Program-made: the position numbers and the translations under genes
The notes under the pieces: model-generated
Databases searched by the model: none
Told to the model about the DNA's origin: nothing
The model's input: the letters and a program-made list of their open reading frames with translations, nothing else
From: Victivallales bacterium
GTDB taxonomy: Bacteria > Verrucomicrobiota > Lentisphaeria > Oligosphaerales > Oligosphaeraceae
NCBI GenBank assembly: GCA_017615955.1
Contig: JAFZZD010000301.1
Span: 1 to 8,230, forward strand
Reading direction: 5' to 3'
DNA: 8,230 nt
In this document: positions 5,985 through 8,230 of the stretch, piece after piece
Layout of the letters: each line of letters begins with the position of its first letter
Position numbering within the stretch: the stretch's first letter is position 1

Positions 5985-6146
5985 TTATGCTTCCTTGCTG
6001 AAGCCGTCCTTGCCAACGCCGCAAAGGGGGCACACCCAGTCATCCGGCAGGTCTTCAAATGCAGTTCCTGGTGCGATATTGTTATCTGGGTCACCCACTT
6101 CTGGGTCATAGACATAGCCACATGCGTCACAAACAAATTTTTCCAT
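5985..6146 (-). CDS. Rubredoxin
   Basis: A 53-residue protein of typical rubredoxin length. Both iron-binding knuckles are present: CDACGY (Cys6, Cys9) and CPLCGV (Cys39, Cys42), which hold a single Fe by four cysteines. Also typical are [11 protein letters not shown], the [11 protein letters not shown] segment and the aromatic residues of the core. It is a small cytoplasmic one-electron carrier, often serving oxygen or superoxide/peroxide reductases and other oxidoreductases in anaerobes; no partner gene is in the window. The start at 6146 has AGGAG/GGAG sites at 6160-6151. The gene has its own promoter (6242-6215) and intrinsic terminator, so it is probably a single-gene transcript. Confidence 0.96.
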   Translation of the reverse strand: MEKFVCDACGYVYDPEVGDPDNNIAPGTAFEDLPDDWVCPLCGVGKDGFSKEA

Positions 6147-6214
6147 TCTTCTCCTCTCCTTGCAGTTTTTAATGAAACAAGCTCATTCTCAATGGTGAAA
6201 ATGAAATTGCGCAA

Positions 6215-6242
6215 ACTATATAGCCATTTGCCATACAGTCAA
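6215..6242 (-). promoter_or_regulatory. Sigma-70-like promoter of the rubredoxin gene
   Basis: On the minus strand, TTGACT (6242-6237) and TATAGT (6220-6215), each 5/6 to consensus, are separated by 16 bases. The start point would be near 6208, giving a leader of about 60 bases. Confidence 0.65.
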
Positions 6243-6313
6243 TGTCCGAACAAAGAAAAGTGCGTGGCACAGGTTGCGTACAGGTTTTTGATTATTTACC
6301 GCTGATTTTTGCT

Positions 6314-6341
6314 TTGCGGCAGCTTGAAAATAGGTTAAAAT
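6314..6341 (+). promoter_or_regulatory. Possible promoter of the aminotransferase operon
   Basis: TTGCGG (6314-6319) and TAAAAT (6336-6341; 5/6 to consensus) are 16 bases apart, about 65 bases before the start codon. The -35 match is poor. It is the best plus-strand candidate I see in this gap. Confidence 0.35.
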
Positions 6342-6395
6342 GGATAAGTTACAGAAAACGACGGAATAGTCGCATTGTGCAATACTAAAATCAAC

Positions 6396-6401
6396 AAGGA
6401 G
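6396..6401 (+). promoter_or_regulatory. Shine-Dalgarno deciding the aminotransferase start
   Basis: AAGGAG lies 7 bases before ATG 6409. This favours that codon over the in-frame TTG at 6403, which would be only one base from the site. Confidence 0.8.
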
Positions 6402-6408
6402 TTTGGGA

Positions 6409-7617
6409 ATGACGGAGTTGGCAATCAATGGTGGACCAGCGGTGTTTGGTGGAGTAAGGGCGGATAGTTTCGCACCAAAATGGCCTATACCATATCCGGA
6501 GACGGAGGCGAAACTGCTGGATGTTTACCGTTCCAGCCTGTGGGGCGGCTGCCGCAAATACGAGCAGCAGCTCATGACTGATTTCGCGGCCTGGGCGGGC
6601 GCAAAGTATTCAGTCTGGATGTGCAATGGCACGACTACCCTGGAATGTGCGCTGCTGGCATTGGGCATTGGACCTGGCGACGAGGTCATCGTGCCTGGCG
6701 TGTCATGGGTCGCCACGGCGCAGACGCCAATATACGTGGGCGCAAAGACAATTTTGGTGGACATCGACCCTGAGACGATGTGCATAGACCCAGCCAAGAT
6801 CGAGGAGGCAATCACTCCACGCACCAAGGCAATCATTCCAGTACACCTGTTCTCCGCAATCGCGGACATGGACAAGATCAACGCCATCGCCAAGAAGCAC
6901 AACCTATACGTCATAGAGGATTGCGCACACGCTCATGGCGCCAAGCAGCATGGCATCGGTGTTGGCGTGCTGGGTGACATCGGCAGCTTCTCGTTCCAGC
7001 TGTCCAAGCTGATGACCGCTGGCGAAGGCGGTTGCTGCATCACCAACAATGACGACTATGCGGACAAGGTGTTCAGGGCCAGCCACATCGGCTCGTCCCG
7101 CTTCAACCCTGGCGTGAAGCCCCCCATGGGGCTGCTTTGCCATCAGTACAGGATGACGGAATTCCAGGCGGCAATCATTCTTGACCAGCTGGCGCACCAG
7201 GATGAGCTTCGCGCAAAGAGAATGCAGCAGTTCCGCAAGTTTGAGAAGCTGATGGAAGGCGTGCCCGGCATCAGATTGCAGAAGACCTCCTGCCCGGACG
7301 ATTTGCGGGCATTCTATTTCCTCTGCTTCATATTGAAGCTGGAAGAGTTGAAGCCTGGCATCGACAGGGACACCGTCATGAAGACACTTGAGGCGGAGGG
7401 CGTGTTCCTCAACATTGGCTGGGGCTATCCCATCTACGGCATGGGCGTATGGAACATACTGCCAGAACTGTACGAGAAGAAGGACACAACAAACTGCGAC
7501 GAACTCATGTACAAGAGGCAGCTGGTCTGCACAGGCAATATGCTGCTGACAGACGATGATGTCATCAACAAGTTCGCAGAGGCGATTGACAAGGTCATGA
7601 GGGCATACGCACGTTAA
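6409..7617 (+). CDS. DegT/DnrJ/EryC1/StrS family PLP-dependent aminotransferase
   Basis: A 402-residue protein, close to the usual length of this family. The N-terminus (LAINGGPAVFGG, then SSLWGGCRKYEQQL) is typical. CNGTTTLECALLALGIGPGDEVIVPGVSW binds the cofactor region, EDCAHAHGA (170-178) carries Asp171 for the PLP pyridine nitrogen, and FSFQLSKLMTAGEGG (194-208) carries the Schiff-base Lys200. Members transfer an amino group, usually from Glu or Gln, to a keto sugar or keto-cyclitol. The overall look is close to the group that includes scyllo-inosose aminotransferases, but I cannot assign the substrate from sequence alone. The next gene, an isomerase/epimerase-like protein, follows after 18 bases, so the two are probably co-transcribed and act on the same sugar or cyclitol. 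A cytoplasmic location is expected. Confidence 0.92.
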   Translation: MTELAINGGPAVFGGVRADSFAPKWPIPYPETEAKLLDVYRSSLWGGCRKYEQQLMTDFAAWAGAKYSVWMCNGTTTLECALLALGIGPGDEVIVPGVSWVATAQTPIYVGAKTILVDIDPETMCIDPAKIEEAITPRTKAIIPVHLFSAIADMDKINAIAKKHNLYVIEDCAHAHGAKQHGIGVGVLGDIGSFSFQLSKLMTAGEGGCCITNNDDYADKVFRASHIGSSRFNPGVKPPMGLLCHQYRMTEFQAAIILDQLAHQDELRAKRMQQFRKFEKLMEGVPGIRLQKTSCPDDLRAFYFLCFILKLEELKPGIDRDTVMKTLEAEGVFLNIGWGYPIYGMGVWNILPELYEKKDTTNCDELMYKRQLVCTGNMLLTDDDVINKFAEAIDKVMRAYAR

Positions 7618-7635
7618 TTCATAAGGAGGAATACA

Positions 7636-8230
7636 ATGGTTAAGTTTGGTGTTGCCGACTACGGCGTTGATGTGTGGGAAGGGGGCAACTACTGCCTGGA
7701 GCAGAGGCTGCTTAAACTCAAGGAAATCGGATATGACGGCATTGAGCGGCTGAAAGGCCAGGATTTGTCCGAGGCGTTCAACAATGCAATCACATTCCAT
7801 AGAAACGGAATGGACTTCGCCTGCGCGGATATGCCTACGCCTGAATTCACGTTCAGGTGCGCAGCCGCATTCGGCAAGTCATACGTCTGGATGCCGTCCA
7901 AGGGACGGGAGAACTTGGACATCGACGTGTATTGCAGGCGCTGCCGAGTGTTTGCCGAGGCAGGAGCGTATTACGGCGTGAAATGCGCACTCCACAACCA
8001 CATGGGCAACCGCATCGAATCTCAAGAGGAACTGGAGTACTTCATGAAGGAAGTGCCACAGGCCACTCTGCTGCTGGATGTGGGGCATTTGGCCGGCGTG
8101 GGAGGGGACAACCTCTACATTCTGGAGAAGTACTTTGACCGCCTGTCATCCATACACCTGAAAGGCGTGGTGAAGAAGGACATGGACGCGCCAATGTCCA
8201 CCTGGTGGAACAAATACCGTCTCTGCAGCA
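7636..8230 (+). CDS. Sugar phosphate isomerase/epimerase family protein (xylose-isomerase-like TIM barrel), partial at the window end
   Basis: The reading frame is open from ATG 7636 to the window edge (198 codons plus one base) and lacks its C-terminus. AAGGAGG at 7623-7629 supports the start. Features of the AP-endonuclease-2/xylose-isomerase-like barrel are FGVADYG at the start, LKEIGYDGIE (28-37), ALHNHMG (118-124), LLLDVGHLAGVG (145-156, with Asp148 and His151) and SIHLKGV (171-177, His174), which would supply metal ligands. Relatives include inosose dehydratase (IolE), hydroxypyruvate isomerase and ketose epimerases. The exact reaction cannot be fixed from two-thirds of the protein. Coupled to the aminotransferase 18 bases upstream, it may process the same cyclitol or amino sugar; this is inference. 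Confidence 0.85.
   Translation, partial: MVKFGVADYGVDVWEGGNYCLEQRLLKLKEIGYDGIERLKGQDLSEAFNNAITFHRNGMDFACADMPTPEFTFRCAAAFGKSYVWMPSKGRENLDIDVYCRRCRVFAEAGAYYGVKCALHNHMGNRIESQEELEYFMKEVPQATLLLDVGHLAGVGGDNLYILEKYFDRLSSIHLKGVVKKDMDAPMSTWWNKYRLCS

Noticed and set aside
6904..7800. Minus-strand open frame of 298 codons opposite the aminotransferase
   Set aside because: It spans the aminotransferase and isomerase genes, which have clear motifs, and looks like a compositional shadow.

Overview
The window reads as ordinary bacterial chromosome from a carbohydrate-oriented, probably anaerobic bacterium. Coding sequence is moderately GC-rich and rich in AAG, CTG and GGC codons, while the gaps are visibly AT-rich. 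Several starts have clear Shine-Dalgarno sites (AAGGAG, AAGGAGG). A rubredoxin suggests anaerobic or low-oxygen life. The mix of paired amidohydrolases, an alkaline-phosphatase-superfamily hydrolase, a six-hairpin-like protein, a DegT aminotransferase and a sugar isomerase/epimerase would suit an uncultured PVC-type bacterium (for example Lentisphaerota). That taxonomic guess is inference only; no marker gene is present.

Layout. Bases 1-231 are AT-rich with no supported gene. A minus-strand gene (232-1128) encodes a secreted phosphodiester glycosidase of the NAGPA/DUF2233 type. A 195-base divergent regulatory region follows, with a good sigma-70-like promoter (1244-1271). It drives a tightly packed plus-strand cluster (1324-4491): a metal-ligand-less amidohydrolase-like protein, an intact paralogue overlapping it by ATGA, an alkaline-phosphatase-superfamily phosphodiesterase, and a BatE-like TPR/SH3 membrane protein that probably overlaps the previous stop by TTGA. 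The convergent gap (4492-4702) holds a compact palindromic repeat element, about 174 bases, bounded by perfect 16-base inverted repeats.

Two minus-strand genes follow: an unassigned alpha-helical-repeat protein with six-hairpin-glycosidase character (4703-5923) and a 53-residue rubredoxin (5985-6146). The rubredoxin has its own promoter and an intrinsic terminator. After a divergent gap, a plus-strand pair encodes a DegT/DnrJ/EryC1/StrS aminotransferase (6409-7617) and a TIM-barrel sugar phosphate isomerase/epimerase-like protein that runs off the window end (7636 onward).

How the genes may work together (inference): the 1324-4491 cluster and the divergent glycosidase place two phosphodiester/phosphate-ester-type hydrolases beside two amidohydrolase-fold proteins, which suggests breakdown or remodelling of a phosphorylated glycan or small molecule. 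The aminotransferase and isomerase pair suggests making or breaking down an amino sugar or aminocyclitol. The most unusual items are the intact/degenerate amidohydrolase pair and the palindromic repeat element. I found no convincing defence system, CRISPR array or insertion sequence.
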